Source of the DNA: Pseudovibrio sp. Ad37
GTDB taxonomy: Bacteria; Pseudomonadota; Alphaproteobacteria; Rhizobiales; Stappiaceae
Reading direction: 5' to 3'
DNA length: 64,000 bases
NCBI RefSeq assembly: GCF_001623075.1
Contig: NZ_LMCF01000065.1
Coordinates: 1-64,000, forward strand
Both the position numbers and the translations under genes were made by a program. The stretch's first letter is position 1; every line of letters begins with the position of its first letter. Shown in pieces: positions 63,594 to 64,000 of the stretch. The notes beneath the pieces are model-generated. The model ran no database searches. It saw only the letters and a list, made by a program, of their open reading frames with translations, and was not told the DNA's origin.

Positions 63594-64000
63594 TTATCCG
63601 CGCCAGTTCAGCAGGGCTTTTTCCGCCTTCCCGATTAACCAACTGACGCACAGTCCCAAAATGGAAAGCATCGCAACGCCGACGATCAGCTGATCTGTTG
63701 CGAACAAGGAACCAGCCATCAACACATAAGCGCCGATGCCATATTCTGCGCCAATCATCTCTGCGGCGACCAGCAGAATAATTGCTATGCTCGCGGAGAT
63801 ACGTGCACCAGAAAGGATCGCTGGTAGAGCACCTGGCAAAATGATCTTCCGCACAATGGAAAGCCAGCTCATACCGAACGACTGTCCCATGCGGATCAAC
63901 CCACGCTCCACATTATCAACGCCGCCATAAGTGGCGATGACTGTAGGAAAAAACGTACCAAACAGGATTGTCGCAACTTTAGAGCCTTCCCCGATTCCGA
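63594..64000 (-). CDS. ABC permease, NitT/TauT (SsuC) type, C-terminal part
   Basis: At least 135 residues; the frame stays open to the window edge, so the N-terminus is missing. Visible: FGTFFPTVIATYGGVDNVERG, the EAA-type loop WLSIVRKIILPGALPAILSGARIS and VAAEMIGAEYGIGAYVLMAG, all typical of SsuC/TauC permeases for sulphonates, nitrate or thiamine precursors. It ends at TAA 63596-63594. The partner ATPase and binding protein should lie beyond 64000. Confidence 0.88.
   Translation of the reverse strand, partial: GIGEGSKVATILFGTFFPTVIATYGGVDNVERGLIRMGQSFGMSWLSIVRKIILPGALPAILSGARISASIAIILLVAAEMIGAEYGIGAYVLMAGSLFATDQLIVGVAMLSILGLCVSWLIGKAEKALLNWRG

Noticed and set aside
1-64000. tRNA, rRNA or CRISPR array
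   Set aside because: No cloverleaf-compatible sequence with a T-loop motif in the gaps, no rRNA-like conserved stretch, and no regularly spaced direct repeats were noticed on reading both strands; a covariance-model scan was not possible.

Overview
The window is chromosomal DNA of an alphaproteobacterium with roughly 50-55% G+C by eye. The run cycH/J/K/L (ccmI-E-F-H) - degP - two-component pair - glnE - pleC-like kinase, together with feuP/feuQ, matches a gene order I remember from Rhizobiales such as Sinorhizobium. The base composition and the added gene transfer agent (GTA) genes make a Stappiaceae/Pseudovibrio-like marine organism my best guess, but that is inference. No rRNA, tRNA or CRISPR was found.

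Positions 1-11450 hold an RcGTA-type structural cluster in canonical order: small accessory ORFs, prohead protease, major capsid protein, connector, adaptor, tail completion, major tail protein, gp10, tail chaperone, short tape measure, gp12, gp13, NlpC/P60 peptidase and the 1293-residue gp15 'megatron'. Its left side is cut by what looks like the terminus of an IS21-family element (1-127), which falls at the extreme 3' end of the portal gene. No terminase is visible here.

Positions 11588-34366 are mostly conserved chromosome: a FeuN-like small exported protein with FeuP/FeuQ, a surface lipoprotein, an unrecognised 488-residue protein, the cytochrome c maturation genes ccmI/E/F/H, an alpha/beta hydrolase, a DegP protease followed by an OmpR-type regulator and kinase, glnE, a PleC-type PAS kinase, and pepN (the last two on the minus strand).

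Positions 34547-44052 hold a CoA-transferase with a tiny coupled leader ORF, a membrane class III cyclase with a periplasmic sensor region, and a four-gene peptide-type ABC importer (ATPase-SBP-permease-permease), then a methyltransferase (44069-44653).

Positions 44637-56065 are the most unusual part. Four glycosyltransferases and a polysaccharide deacetylase lie in one tight minus-strand operon. Divergent from it are an exporter-like ABC protein with badly eroded ATPase motifs and a ~300-residue insertion, a stand-alone cyclic-nucleotide-binding protein, a metallo-beta-lactamase-fold hydrolase and a second membrane-bound class III cyclase. I propose this as a cyclic-nucleotide-controlled glycan or glycolipid synthesis/export module; the functional link is inference from arrangement.

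Positions 56177-64000 contain a short-chain dehydrogenase, a tandem pair of FAD-dependent oxidoreductases behind a palindromic site, ilvD, a 1-Cys peroxiredoxin, an ArsR regulator coupled to an SRPBCC protein, and the end of a NitT/TauT-type ABC permease running off the window.
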